A DNA stretch of 64,000 nucleotides from Sternotherus odoratus (GCA_032164245.1 JAVMKO010000002.1:94253340-94317339), one strand, 5' to 3'; counted from the first letter of the stretch, positions 34,990 to 47,470 are shown. Numbers and translations are program-made. The notes: generated from the sequence alone by a model not told the origin.

Positions 34990-36960
34990 TGCATTTCTGT
35001 GGCTCACTGTTAAAGTGCTCTTTCAAAGCCTCCCTGAGCTGTATAGTTCCACATTGAGCTTTTCTAATAGCCTTTGTGTCTGGCTCTTCACATTCATCAG
35101 ACAGCTGCTCCACCTCTGCTTTCCACCAGGATGGCACTCCCCGCCCCCCCCCCCCAACAGATATTATGCAGGACACAGCAGGTAGCTATAACTATTGAGA
35201 GTTTTTTTTTCTTCTTCTCACCAAGAGCCAATCTTGGAATCATAGAATATCAGGGTTGGAAGGGACTGAACTAAATCATCCCAGCCAGGGCTTTGTCAAG
35301 CCTGACCTTAAAAACCTCTAAGGAAGGAGATTCCACCACCTCCCTACGTAACCCATTCCAGCGCTTCACCACCCTCCTAGTGAAAAAGTTTTTCCTAATA
35401 TCCAACCTAAACCTCCCCCCACTGCAAGATGAGACCATTACTTCTTGTTCTGTCATCTGCTACCACTGAGAACAGTCTAGATCCATTCTCTTTGGAACTC
35501 CCTTTCAGGTAGTTGAAAGCAGCTATCAAATCCCCCCTCAGTCTTCTCTTCTGCAGACTAAACAATCCCAGTTCCTTCCTCCTCTCCTCATAACTTGTGT
35601 TCCAGCCCCCTAATCATTTTTGTTGCCCCCCTCTGGACTCTTTCCAGTTTTTCCACATCTTTCTTATAGTGTGGCCCCCAAAACTGGACACGTTACTCCA
35701 GATGAGGCCTCACCAATGCACACTGTTGACTCATGTCCAGCTTCTCGTCCACTGTAAGCTCTAGGTCCTTTTCTGCAGAACCCTTTGGTCCCTAGTCTGT
35801 AGCAATGCATGGGATTGTTCCTTCTTAAGTTCAGGACTCTGCACTTGTCCTTGTTGAACCTCATCAGATTTCTTTTGGCTCAATCCTCTAATTTGTCTAG
35901 GTCCCTCAGTGCCCTATCCCTGCCCGCCAGCGTATCTACCATTCCTTCCAGTTTAGTGTCAGTCTTGAGAGTAAACAACGTCCTCATCCCTTCAATCTCC
36001 CAAAAGGCTTTCAAATGTCATTCTGCACCTGCTAGGTCAGTAGCTGTATCTTTCCTTGGTGCTCTCAAGGTGGCCATTGTACAGATGATGCATCCCTCCA
36101 GGATCACTGTTGGCATTTTAGCATTGACAGTGGTAATTCACTGGCTGGGAAAGTCAGTCCCTGCTTGTAGCCTTCTGAAGAGTCTTGTGTTCTTAAAGAT
36201 GCAGGTGTCATGACCTTCCCCGTGTCAGGCGACATTGATATTGTTGAAGCATCCCCAGTTATCAACCAACTGTTGCATAACCCTAGAAGGTAGCCCTTTA
36301 TGATGATGTACTTTGTGACATGGTGGTCCGGTGCCAAAATAAGGATATGCGCCACCATAGTTTGGGAACTCCACTGCTGCAAATCCATCCGCTACATTCT
36401 GCACATTTCTGAGAGTCAGCCCTGCAAAGCAGGAGATATGATTAATGGCCCTGCACGTTTGCATAACAATGCCACCCACAGTGGATGTTCCAACTCCAAA
36501 ATGATTTTCTCTTAACAGTAGTAATCTGGTGTTGCAGCTTTCCACAGTGCAATCACCGCTCAGATCTCCACTGTCAGTTCAGCTTCCATTTTGGTGTCCC
36601 CACACTGGAGGGTTGGGGTGAGCTCAGCACACGGATCCAGGAATATGTCTTTGTGCATCTGAAAGTTCTGCAGCCACTGCTCATCATCCAGTCCTACATT
36701 ATGATGCAATTCCCACCAGTCAGTGCCCACTTCTCATGAAGTGGTGCTCCAGAATCTGCAGCTGCTCCGTGAATGCCACCAACAACCTTGAATTGGTTCT
36801 TGCTATGTCCCACAGTGGTCTGTTCTCCATGATATTGTCATGTTCCTTGCTGATTTGGTGGTTCTTGGGGCTCTGTAAATACCAGAGGATTATACATCCT
36901 GTGCTTGCAAGGCTGATGAGAATAATCCAGAGCTGTGCAGGCTCTATGCCTCTGTCAAAA
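34990..36960 (-). pseudogene. Harbinger (PIF-type) transposase, split by a CR1
   Basis: On the - strand the N-terminal part reads TDWW...DDEQWLQNF, NHFGVGTSTVGGIVMQTCRA, then a degraded FPNYGGA block. HDA-type second-aspartate sequence is not clearly readable, and a CRMTFESLLG segment corresponds to CRMTVECAIG, which carries the catalytic Glu. A CR1 insertion follows at about 36004-35228. The C-terminus then resumes with VIATCCVLHNI, AEVEQLSDECEEPDTKAIRK and LREALKEHF. The family is a DDE transposase that cuts and pastes the element into TWA targets. This copy is dead. Confidence 0.8.
35228..36004 (-). mobile_element. CR1 LINE fragment
   Basis: The - strand encodes CR1 RT C-terminal pieces such as [13 protein letters not shown] and LDKALAGM, and the 3' end lies at CAGGGTTGGAAGGGACTGAAC. 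Most of the body (35.5-36.0 kb) matches the CR1 coding region with stops and frameshifts. It is inserted in the Harbinger transposase just after the region of the catalytic Glu. Confidence 0.85.
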
Positions 36961-37337
36961 ATGGCAGTGAGATGACTATACGAGAGTGGAATTTTTAAAA
37001 AGTCACCAGAATTATGGGATATAGATGACCTTATGGGATGGAGACAGTTGCATGCTGGAAAGTTGACCTCTTGCTCCCTGTCACCTTTGAACAACTCGTT
37101 TTTGCCCACTATGCTTTGCCAAAAGTTCCCAAGAAACCGTGCACTGGTAGTGGTGGGTTGCACCCTGAGATACTTACCCACGGTGCACTGCACTGGGCGT
37201 CGACACAAGCACCCCTGGTAAGTGCAGTTGTGACTGCAAGAAGCCACATATGCACTCGCATAAGCAATATACTAACTGCAGTGGCTTTATGGCAACCTAA
37301 CTTGTCGACCAAAGTTTATAATATAGATGTAGCCTGA

Positions 37338-38896
37338 GGGTGGGGTTTTCAAAAGACCCTCAGAGAGTCATACATCAAAATCCTTTTGAAATTGAGTGGC
37401 TATCAAACTGCCCTAGACTCTAACCAAAACCCCAGCCAAAAAGAAGTAAGGCTTATTAATGTTATGTATTATTTTAAATGTTTTTACATTTCAGTTGATG
37501 TCTTAAGGGCTGTTCTCTACGGATGTAATTCATACAAACTTCTGGGGAAAAAAAGACTATTCTCACAGGAGAAACAGTGCAACAGAATCTGGCCCTAAAT
37601 ATTTGGAATTTGGGGCCTTTTCGCTATCTTCTGGTAACACACTAAGTCTTATGAGGCATTGGTATTACCTACAGTGCACATGAATTTAACTTCATTGTGT
37701 GGAAATATGGGGCGAGATGCCATATTTTGCTGCTATCATTAATGCCATTGTTAGTGACATGGCTAAAACCAAGCATATGAATAGACTATTTTTAAAAAAC
37801 AAAGGTTCCCATGATTTATTGTTTTCAGTGGCTTAGAAAATTATTTATAAGTAAGACTCTACTAAGAGTCTCACAAGACTGTGGTTATATATAACAAAAT
37901 AAATCCAATATATGTATGAAACTGTTTGCATCTGTTTTTTGTATCAAGAAGCTTAAAACAAAAGCCTCAGAATATGATACCAGGACACAGAGCTGAATTG
38001 TTCTGTTTACCAATAAACTAATTTACAAAAAAATCCAACCCCTGCTTGGTGCTCTGGGCACTGTACAAGATAATATTAACAAATTAAAATAATATCAAAA
38101 CAATTAAATGACCCAATCAAAATGTTAACAAAAACTAACAAGTTTCATATGAGCAAAGGGGGGGGGGGGGCAGTGAAAGACAGGAATGATAAGGAAGGGT
38201 AATAAATATTTGTCTAGCTCTTGCTTCTTGCAAAAAGCTTACTGTGATAGAATCTGAGATGACTGGTGCATTAAGCTGTGTGGCTAATAATGCATAGAGG
38301 GGGGACAGGAGGAGACCAAAAGACAAGACATCAGACTTCAAATTCCAGGTCTTTTGTATTTCACAGTACCATTGAAGGACCAAGGTGGGGAGGAAGGGGG
38401 GGGGGGAGGGAAGGAAGCAGGTGCTAGCTGTCCATCATACCATAGTACTACTTTGCTGAGCATCAAAAGAGCACTTCCTAGTGTATTGTCCTTTTGAAGC
38501 TGACTTAGATGAAGTTGATATTTAACGCTGCTTCAAATATTTTTTTTAATTAAAAATGGAGTATTTGGGAAATGTGCTAACTTTCCTGACCTTAATTTAC
38601 TTGAAGTGCTGTCTCTATGTAATGGATCTGTTCGGTGATACCAGACTTGGTCTAAAATCCTAGCTGGATGCAAACGTGTACCCTGTAATATTTATAAGAA
38701 GTTACACAAGTGGATCTTTCTAGGTATTTCTTTCATGCTCATCACTGTAGGATAGTATTTGATGTCTGCTGTTGCTCACAATATCTAAAAATCTGGTGAA
38801 ATCCTGGCTCTATTGCAGTAAATAGCTAACCTCCAGCTGACTTCTGTGTAGAGCCTGGATTTCATCCCTGAAGCTTTAGAACAGATTTGCCACCTA
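37338..38896 (+). other. Intronic sequence, nothing recognised
   Basis: No exon was found. There are G runs near 38159-38170 and 38397-38408. Confidence 0.5.
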
Positions 38897-38968
38897 GGGC
38901 CTGATCCACAGTCTATTAAAGTCAATGGACAGATGCTCCTTATCTTCAGAGGGCTTTGGATCAGGCCC
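38897..38968. mobile_element. 72-bp palindromic MITE
   Basis: A perfect 11-bp inverted repeat, GGGCCTGATCC / GGATCAGGCCC, bounds 72 bp with the typical inner word TTAAAGTCAATGGACAGA. A short family frequently seen in sauropsid genomes; the superfamily is not assigned. Confidence 0.7.
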
Positions 38969-40248
38969 TTAGAGCTGTGGTATAGCTTAATAAAGGCCTG
39001 CATAGATTTTCCTTCTGGTTCTTAGAATATTACCAGTGTCGAAGCAGAAAAATATGTCTGTCAGAGCCACCAATGGCTCCATGCAAACTCTAACTTAAAG
39101 CTGTAAAATGGTTTTGTGGCCTTTAGCTTTCTAAACTATGTAAACACTTAATTATTTCAGTTTTTAATATAGTGCTGAGAGTTATGAAACTGAAATTGAG
39201 ACCGGACATAACATTTTTTAGGGTAGAGTGGGTATAGTAGAAAGACTGACCACACCGCTTTGGCAGTGTAACAGAATCAAGAGGCTTGGTTGTTCCACCC
39301 ATCTTAGAGTACAATAAAATCAAATACATAACATACCTAACTGTTTATTTTTTCTTCAAACAAATTGTTTTCAGTTGATTGGTTTCTCTAATTCTTGACT
39401 CAAACATGATGAAGTAGGTCCATTACCAGCTAAGGTTCACTTAATCCTGTCTACACAGAGAATTAAAAATATAACTGATACTACCATATTTTTAACTAAT
39501 AGTGGTAAAAATGCTGGAAGCTGCTGGAGCTCCAGCCAGTGGGACTATATACATGGGGTGAAAACCCCCATTAACTTGAATGGTGCAAGGTTTCACTTGC
39601 ACACTATTTTTTTGTAAGTTTCACTGCTAAATGCAGTTGAATCTTCTCAGAGTGCTCTTCCTTATAGATTTCTAGGAATAGAGATGAAACTGTTTATCAC
39701 TCTTGGGTTAAATCTTCATGTTATGATTCCTAACCTTTAATGATAGTGTTTTAGATTTTTTCCTTTAGCTTTAAATCAGTCTGTTTACTGTTACTACATC
39801 AAAATTGAGCGTATGGGCAAAGAGAATAGACTGGTCACACTCAGTTTCCGATTCCCATGCTCTTACAGAATGCTGCAATATTTGAGTTACATTTAGCACA
39901 CAGGAGTATTATTAAATAAGACCAAATTATTTTCTAAGAATTACTTTAAAACTTCCTGGCTTTGTATAATCTTGTTTTAATGAAAACATAAATTATTAAC
40001 CCAAATCAATCTGACCGTTTCCTTATTAGCCCTTAAACTGCCAGCGTTGCAGAATGATGCTGATGAGGAAAACACTTAAAGGTTGCATATAGTCCTTGAT
40101 GTAAATGATGTTAAGAAATGTTTAGTAATGATATTACAGCCATAAGCAACTATTATTATTAATACTTTATAACAAAAATAGAGTATTTAAACTATTAATG
40201 AGTCTTCATTTCCATTAAGAAGTCAGCTTTAGATTTGTAAATACTTGC
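38969..40248 (+). other. Intronic sequence, nothing recognised
   Basis: AT-rich, without recognisable exon or repeat. Confidence 0.5.
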
Positions 40249-40437
40249 AGGGCATGTCTTCATGGGGGCATCCAGGAAAGTTAATCCAAATTCATTTTGG
40301 AAGTGAATTAAACCAAACCAAATTTAGACTGCTTTAATTGTGAATGAGGGTGGTGTTCATGTGGGGGCTTAGTGCAATTTAACTAATCTGCTTCAAATTC
40401 ATCCCTTTTCCTGGTTGTCCCTTTGTAGACAAGCCCT
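40249..40437. mobile_element. Harbinger-type MITE
   Basis: The ends AGGGCATGTCTTCATGGGGG and CCCTTTGTAGACAAGCCCT are imperfect inverted repeats. The interior is partly mirrored (GAATTAAACC / GCAATTTAACTAATC). No coding content. Confidence 0.6.
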
Positions 40438-41929
40438 CATTCTCAAATGTAACAGTTCTGTCAGCGTTAAACACTGAAGCGTGTTGAGAAATACAGTATC
40501 ACGAGTACACTGATGTTTTAACCTGTATGAAGTGTCACTTAATAAACGAGATGGCCTTTGCTTAACGGAAGATTCAGAAAAGCCTATTTTAATTTAATTT
40601 GAAAATATAGTTCAGTTTCAATCATAGAGAGGTGTGCTACTTAACCGCTGGACCTCTAGCAGTGGTGGAACCAAATGGTTGATTTATCCTTTTAAGCTTA
40701 CTTCATCAGTCCTGCTAGGATAAAGAGGGGGTAGTAGTGGGGGGAAACAGTAATAGATTTTGTATATGGGAATTAAAGAAAATTTTCTCCTAAATGCAGT
40801 TATTAATATAATGCAAAGTTCTGTTGGAAGGATGGATTCTGGTTTATGGATGCTATGGTAATGAGGTGCCAATATAAGGAAGTGGAGGCAACATAGTGAG
40901 ATTAGAAGCATGTGAAACATTTTGGACTCCTTTCCTTGGCACACATTTGCCTTTCCTTTCTCCCATCCTCATCTGCTTGCTTAACTCTCCATTACGTAAT
41001 TTTAACATAGGCGAGCTTCTTCCTGTGCTTTAGTTGGCAGAAAGTTCATTCACAAGCAGCTGCAAAATTGGTGTTTCCTTTTCACAGCTTTCTCACTTTA
41101 AAGACCTTGAGAACCACAAAACATTCTCTTGCCTCCACCTCCTTATTTAATTTTCAGAACTTGAAGCATAGTTTAATTAAAGGAAGTTGGGTTTAGAGCC
41201 TCTTTGTTTGCTGGGTCATCTTACTCAAACAGGTAACCTAACCAGTTAGACTGCAAAGTGGAAAATGCAAGTGATTGTGTAGCTATATTAAGAAAATTTT
41301 GATTTGGTTTTTCATCTGTATTATTCTTGAGGCATATCCTCCAGGCTATCTTAATGAACTCAATCTAGAGGTGTGCAGAGGCACATCTTATCACTTGACA
41401 GCCAGCAAGATGGCATGCTATGACTGGCAGACTCATCTTGAGCTTGTGCAATTGTCTGATCTTGTCATATGATGACAAATGAAGTGATGATTGGGTTAAA
41501 CAACAAAAACGTTCAAAGTAGCAGGAAGGGGCTGAATAAATCCACACAATCAAAGAGAATCTCACTTGACAGTTTGTCAGCATGATTTTTTTTATTATTA
41601 TTATTATTTTTAATTTAGTTTGAATAAATTCAATTTTAGGAAAAAAACAAAAGTACAACTGTGTAAAGTTATAGATGGACTGTCAGTCTGAATTTTTAGC
41701 CTAACTTTGAATTTACTTACAGTTGTGGGAGCCAAGTCCCTTCAACAGTAGTTTAAAAAACCCAAACCAAACTTCAGTTCTTAACATCACGCACGTGAGT
41801 ACAGTACATCTCAAGAGTTTGGTAACTAAAGCTTTGTACACTGGCAAGTGAAAGATAAAACTTCTTGTTCAAAGGTATTAAAAACCACCTCCCCAAAAGA
41901 TAGACGTTTGATGACAAGCACTGGTGTGA
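40438..41929 (+). other. Intronic sequence, nothing recognised
   Basis: No exon or clear repeat. A (TTA)n-like run lies near 41588-41610. Confidence 0.5.
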
Positions 41930-42074
41930 ACAACGCTAACGTCGCTCGTGGGGGGTGGAAGTTTTTTGCTCTCCGTCCGACAAACAGCAGCTACATGGCA
42001 CGCCTTTTAGTGGCATGGCTGTAGTGGCACAGCCAGCCATGTTGTTAAAAGCTGTGTAGTGTAGACATAGCCTA
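41930..42074. mobile_element. Harbinger-type MITE, right part
   Basis: It ends GCTGTGTAGTGTAGACATAGCCT, the mirror of the AGGCTATGTCTACACTAC terminus. The inner blocks ACAGCAGCTACATGGCA and GGCATGGCTGTAGTGGCA are characteristic. The left end is not defined. Confidence 0.6.
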
Positions 42075-43589
42075 ACTTGTGTATGTTAGCTGCCAAAGTT
42101 TGATTTTCACAATAAGCTTTATTTTAAAAAGAGATATAACAAGGATAAGGGTGTGCAGAAAAATGAAAACCGGGCTGAACATAGTATTGATTAGAGGCAA
42201 ATCTGTCTGAAAAAAATAGCAGTTCACTTTTTCTCCCAGTCATCTGTCCACTTTACTGCCTGCTCATAGAGAGAAATTAAATTCCATAAATGTTTTACTC
42301 TTAGCTTTTTTTATTTTATTTAAATGGTAAAATTGGGCAGGTGGAGTAAGAGAAGTTTTATAAAAGAAATTGCATTTCTGTTCCTGATCTAATATTGAAA
42401 AACAAGTAGTATATAAAGAGAAATAAATTATTTTTTACTTTTGTGTATACTGAACTGTTGCCAAAGAGAATTCCTTTTCTGAAATTGTGAGGTATAGAAA
42501 AATTGTTTTTTTTAAATGAAATGTCTGGAACTAAATGCAGTACAGTGATATTTTGGAGGTTTGCTTCAGCTCTTTGTTGCATCAAAACAGCTGCAAAATA
42601 TAGGGCCAGAAGCTGAATTTTTCAAGGAAGTGAGGCAACTCATGAGTATGGGTCCCTGTTAACCATGAACAAAATAATCTCAGATTTCTTCACACCTTTT
42701 GCTGCTGACAGTACCACAAAGTTTTAGGTCATTTGGGGGCACTTACTGTAAAGAAACTGCTGTGAAAGAAGTGGTCATGTTAATTAAAATTTGCATCCTT
42801 TGCCATTTTTATATCTTGATATAGGAGAAAAGATTCTTAGCAGATAACCATAATCTGGCAGGGAGACAATACAGAATCCCTTCCTTTGCACTTTTCATCC
42901 ATAGTCTCTGGAGAATTGCTTCAATCCTGGGTTCTCCTATTGGCTTTCTAGGCTCTACACTTTTAAATGCAAATGTTGTGTTCTGAACAAAAGATAACAC
43001 TTTTCTTAGGGCAGCTGCCCTGGAGCTCAAAAATGCTTTGTGTGTGTGGTTCCCCTCCCCCCCCATCCCCCCCCCCCTCCCCGTCCCCCAAATAAACAAA
43101 CACAATGGGACTTTGAGTTCACATTTCAAAAGTTAAATAACACTGTTCTTAGGACTGTCTCCTAACTGTGACTTTTCTTTTGCTAATGCCAAAGCACTCC
43201 TCCTATTACGGTTTCTTTCTTTTTTCCTGATGTGTAATATGAAATGCCAAAAGAGCTACTAGTTATTTTAGTCTCCAATTTAAAAATAAAATAAATTTAT
43301 TTTAAGGCTGTTGGGTTTTTTAGTTTGAATTGTGACAGTGGTTTTGTTATTGGTTTAACTGGTGGAAAAATAGTATTTTGCATGGGTTCGTTTCATTAGG
43401 TGGGTACAGCTGGGACTCTACTTTTCAGTGAAAATGCGTTCACTTGAAGTCATAGTCTGAGATGTGGCCAAAAATGTCAGTGGTGTATTACCTAAACCTC
43501 AGCCTGTGATTTATCATTGTATCCTCTTAACTGCAGTGACAAAAGTATGTTTTTATTACTCTTTTATTCCTATTCAAAGCAGCACAACT
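42075..43589 (+). other. Intronic sequence, nothing recognised
   Basis: No exon. A C-rich tract lies at 43049-43088. Confidence 0.5.
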
Positions 43590-43724
43590 AGGGCCATGCC
43601 TACACTGGAAAGTGTTAGCAAACTTGTTAAATATGGCTTTGTTCCCGTCCGCATTAGGTGCTATGACCAGCCAACATGTTTTTGAATATGTGACTGTGTT
43701 TGTCCATAAAAAGGGTGAAACCAT
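43590..43724. mobile_element. Harbinger-type MITE, left part
   Basis: GGGCCATGCCTACACTGGAAAG is a Harbinger-type terminus followed by GTTAGCAAACTTGTTAAATATGG. A similar style of sequence resumes at about 44856 (AAAATGTGTTAACATG), so the PLE probably inserted into this element. The transposase fragment at 45.0-45.3 kb may be part of the same old element. Confidence 0.5.
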
Positions 43725-44057
43725 GTCTGACAGTGAAACTAGTCCTCGCTTACAGACAGCCCCCCAAGCTAAAGCAAATACTCACCAGCAGTCACACACC
43801 ACACAACAAAAACACTAACCCAGAAATCTATCCTTGCAACAAGCCAATTGCCAACTCTATCCACATATCTATTCAAGTGACACCATCATAGGACCTAATC
43901 ACATCAGCCACTTCATCAATGGTTCGTTCACCTGCACATCTTCCAATCTGATATATGCCTTCATGTGCCAGCAGCACCCCTCTGCCATGTACGTTGGCCA
44001 GACTGGACAGTCTCTATGCAAAAGAATAAATGGACACAAATCTGACATCAGAAATCA
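43725..44057 (+). pseudogene. Penelope-like element, GIY-YIG endonuclease part
   Basis: Two frames together give RQPPKLKQILTSS (RT thumb side), a CNKP segment and then SSNLIYAFMCQQHPSAMYVG with QTGQSLCKRINGHKSDI. LIYAF and YVGQTG occupy the places of the GIY and YIG motifs, and the CQQH pattern sits between them, as in Penelope-like retroelements, whose GIY-YIG domain nicks the target for reverse transcription. One frameshift near 43850 and 5' truncation make it inactive. The reading is cut at 44057 by a second, inverted PLE and resumes at about 44497. Confidence 0.82.
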
Positions 44058-44496
44058 TGACAGGTTCAAGAACAGCAGCCGTGCTAGTCTGTATCCGTAA
44101 AGAAAGCCAGGAATACTTGTAGCACCTTAGAGACTAAATAGTTTATTTCAGCATAATCTTTCGTGAGCTATAGCTCACTTCGTCGGATGCATAGAATGGA
44201 ACAGAAGTAAAATGCATTTATACACACAGAGAAGAAAAAGAAAAGAAAAAAAAATTGTACATTAGCATACCAATTCTAAGAGGGCTGTTAAATGTAGATG
44301 GTCCATTATCACTAGGAGGAAAATACACCTTTTGAAATGGAGATCTGTTGTCAGTAACTCAGGAAATGCAATTAATTACTGTAATGAGAGAACCAATCTG
44401 AACTTCTGTTAAGCCCGTGGTTAATACTATTCAATTTGAAAATTAATTCCAGTTCCTCAGTTTCTCATTAGTCTGTTTTGGAAGTTTTTCTGGAAT
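44058..44496 (-). mobile_element. Second PLE inserted in reverse orientation
   Basis: Read on the - strand it has a coding tail (ELELIFKLNSINHGLN), the 3' UTR, then GCATCCGACGAAGTGAGCTA, AAAGATTATGCTGAAATAAA and the end GATACAGACTAGCACGGCTG. It splits the first PLE. Flanking words AATCATGACAGGTTCAAG and AATCATAACATTCAA look like its target duplication. Confidence 0.8.
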
Positions 44497-44845
44497 CATA
44501 ACATTCAAAACCTAGTAGGAGGATACTTCAGTCTCTCTGGTCACTCAATAACAGATCTAAAAGTGACAATTCTTCAACAAGAAAACTTCAAACAAGAAAC
44601 GGCAGATCTGGAATGAATTTGCAAACAGGACAGCATTAAATTAGGCTTGAATAAAGACTGGGGGTGGCTGGGTCATTACACAAACTGAAAACTATTTCCC
44701 CATGCTAAGTTTCCCCCTGCTGTTACTCACACCTTAATATATACCTACTATATGTTCCACCTTTATGCATCTGATGAAGTGGGTTTTAGCCCACGAAAGC
44801 TTATGCCCAAATAAATTTGTTAGTCTAAGGTGCCACAAGTACTCC
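44497..44845 (+). mobile_element. First PLE, 3' part
   Basis: Coding sequence resumes with SGHSITDLKVTILQQENFK, followed by GLNKDWGWLGHYTN, then a 3' UTR and the tail GCATCTGATGAAGTGGGTTT, CACGAAAGCTTATGCCCA, TTAGTCTAAGGTGCCACAAG. Several substitutions and a stop interrupt it. Confidence 0.8.
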
Positions 44846-45039
44846 TAGTTCTTTTGACATTTTAAAATGTGTTAACATGTTTTAACGAACATGGTAGTTT
44901 CTCAGGGAAGATGTACTGTGAGGGAGCTGGGTTCCATTTTGGATAACATCATTTTTGTTTGTTAGAATGATTAACTAACGTCAGTTGCAGAAGAAGATTC
45001 TAGACCAAGTTAACAGTGTTGACAGCTATGTTACTTTCT

Positions 45040-45335
45040 AAATTGAACATGTTTTCATCTGGAAATCCTCATCACACAGGCCAACGAAAGTGGCTTTTCT
45101 CAAACAAAAGTTCTGCAGCCACTGCTTGTCATCCTGGACTTGTATGACGATGTGATCCCACCACTCAGTGCTTGTTTCCCAAGCCCAAAAGTGGTCCATG
45201 GTGGTGAGCATGTCCTTTAAATTCACACCCTTTCTTATTCCTAGTTCAGGTCTGTATAAATTAATGCAAAGCAGACACTGGACCTTGCACATCCCATTAT
45301 TCTGTGGCTTCAGAATGTGCAGTAGGAGTTCTGGA
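45040..45335 (-). pseudogene. Harbinger transposase N-terminal fragment
   Basis: The - strand encodes MDHFWAWETSTEWWDHIVIQ followed by QDDKQWLQNFCLRKATF and VGLCDE, the counterpart of MEHRFWAQETSTDWWDRIVL... in the 58.8 kb transposase. Only about 60 codons of homology remain and no catalytic motif is present. It is a third, independent Harbinger copy in this window. Confidence 0.8.
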
Positions 45336-45605
45336 ATCACAGCTTAAAAAAAAAACAAAAAACAAAGTCCTGTAGATGTTGGAAAAGTGAGCCAAGTGCA
45401 AACTAGTGCATTGGTGCCTTCCTGAATCTGCAAACTGTGCACAGTAGCCTTCTACCAGGTGCCAGTAGAAGAGCAATAAACTCAAGTATAGAAATGTTAG
45501 AAGAGGAGCAGTGACTGTCCTAGAATTACTCCTATACCCAGATCAGTTCTCCTTTGGCTTAGCCATTGGCCCTTTGTATGGTAGTAATATGAGTCTTGAC
45601 CGGAC

Positions 45606-45735
45606 GGATTTCAGAGTAGCAGCCATGTTAGTCTGTACCTGCAAAAGGAACAGGAGTACTTGTGGCACCTTAGAGACTAACATTTATTTAAGCATAAGCT
45701 TTTGTAGGCTACAGGACATAATCTTTCAGAACTTG
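45606..45735 (-). mobile_element. PLE tail fragment
   Basis: TTTCAGAGTAGCAGCCATG, TTAGTCTGTACCTGCAAAAG and AGTACTTGTGGCACCTTAG, then AGCATAAGCTTTTGTAGGCT, are the reversed PLE tail. Confidence 0.8.
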
Positions 45736-45839
45736 ACTTGGTAGAGAGAGAAAGCACTTCTTTGGTATTTAGCCCTTGTAGCTTCAAAATGATATGTATG
45801 TATCAACAAAGCTTCTTAATGCCTATTTGCTATGTTACT

Positions 45840-45975
45840 GATGGGCCTGGAAAATTAGAGACCAAGCTTACGTGGGTTGCCCCAGGTCTCAAAGTAACTA
45901 TATATCAGAGACAATATTAGACCTTGGGAGTTCTTGGCTATGTGCTAAATCCATTAGACAGAATTCCCTGTATTT
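45840..45975 (-). mobile_element. Probable MIR SINE, reverse orientation
   Basis: GTTGCCCCAGGTCTCAAAGT and TTAGACCTTGGGAGTTCTTG resemble the reversed MIR core and head, with strong divergence. Confidence 0.45.
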
Positions 45976-47419
45976 GTAATTAAGGCAGTGTCTTCTATGA
46001 GAAAGTGGTTGCATGTGTGACTCTAAATGAATTTTTATCTCTGACATACTGATTCATGCTAGTTTCACAGCATATTACAAGAGCATGTCTGGACAGCTGC
46101 TGGGATGTGTGATTCACAGCTCACATAGGCACTGAAGCACTAGCTCTGCTTGAGTTAGTGCACTAAATATAGCAGTGTAGCCGTGGTAGAATAGGCTGTG
46201 TCTCTGGCTAGCCACCTGAGTAAACTCCTGCTCATCCCTTGGGTGCATACTTACTCAGCTATCCTAAGCCACCACCTGTGCTGTCGTGACCACACTACTA
46301 TTTTTAGCATGCTCTTCCACTGAACCTGGGTCCATCTACATGTGTCCAAAGTAGTGTAAATATGACTTGTTGCTCCTCAGTACTGTATACTTCTTCATAT
46401 TGGGGGTGCAAGCTGTACTCCTTGATCAAAACCCCATTTAATGGCTGATAAATAGAAACATCACTGGTATTTTTCTCTAGCCTGACCTCAGAATGCTGGA
46501 TTGAGTGACTGGGGGAATAAACTGGAATGTGTCTTTGCAGTGCAGCTCCCTCAAATGTGTATGTGCTGTCTTTTCTAATACAGTGTGTAAAGTTTTACGT
46601 TGCAAGGAAGAATGAAGTGAGCACAAACATACGGTTGTTCATGTTGCAGAACTTCAGTTGCATTAAAGAGAAGCGGGGGGGAGGGCGGGAGGAAAGGGTG
46701 ACTTCAGTGACTATAGTCTGCCAGAGAAAAAATTGGCTCTGAATCAGTCGTGGTAATATACTGTTTCTCTAATTTTGTTTTGAGTTAAACTAAAGCAGGG
46801 CCAAGTTGAGAACTTTAATTTCTCTCCCTTTCTACTTCCAGTTCCAAAACACTTCAACTTCCTCCAGTTTTCCTCCCCCCTCCTAATATTAAAAAAACAT
46901 TGAGTGCAACAGGGTTGGTGGAAACTATCAAAGTTTCATCAGACACTCCTGTGGCAATTTGATTTCTGTTCAACTTGTCAGTGGTGTAGATAGTGGTGTC
47001 TGAGCAGAAGAATTTTGCAGTTGTGTATGGGACCTGCTAATGCTGTGGTAAGGTAACAGTTTAATGCATATTATTTGGTGTGAAGAATGTGTGCTGGCAT
47101 TAGTATCTGCCTCACTGATATTTCACATCTGTATTTATTTCTGGATTCGCAGGCATGAATTCAGAATGTCTGGATTTATGGCTTGGAGGCTCCACTTCTT
47201 TTAAAAAATATATAAATATGGAAACTTGGTAGGCAGCTTCTGATCTACGTTGGGCAACTGAATTAATGAAGATGCTTCACTCTGAAATGTGGGAACGTGC
47301 ATGCATACGTTTAAAATATCTAATTCCCTTTGTCAATTTTGAAATAGGAAGGAGAAGAATCTCTTCACTAAATAAAAGGAAATCCAGGATTTTAGAGGGA
47401 AATTCATACTGCTGAGGAT
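45976..47419 (+). other. Intronic sequence, no gene
   Basis: No exon. A possible decayed Harbinger MITE lies at 46085-46200 (GCATGTCTGGACAGCTGCTG ... TATAGCAGTGTAGCCGTGG). Confidence 0.45.
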
Positions 47420-47421
47420 GG

Positions 47422-47465
<44 letters not shown>

Positions 47466-47470
47466 CTACC
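47420..47470. repeat. Poly(T) tract inside a short perfect palindrome
   Basis: GGTAGCTTT at 47420-47428 and AAAGCTACC at 47462-47470 are perfect inverted repeats enclosing an uninterrupted T run of about 32 further bases. Confidence 0.85.

Larger units (their letters stand above)
32255..37337 (-). mobile_element. Old autonomous-type PIF/Harbinger element, decayed
   Basis: This 5-kb unit holds a Myb/SANT-like gene on + (32675-34449) and a transposase gene on - (about 36960-34990), facing each other as in the younger element at 58.5-62.5 kb but in the opposite overall orientation. Candidate ends are TAAGGCCTCGTGTGAGCTAC on the left and TATAGATGTAGCCTGA on the right; these termini are weak, and no clean TTA/TAA duplication is visible. 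Two CR1 fragments are inserted (34612-34805 and 35228-36004). The Myb-like intron carries remains of a third gene on the - strand. Confidence 0.8.
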
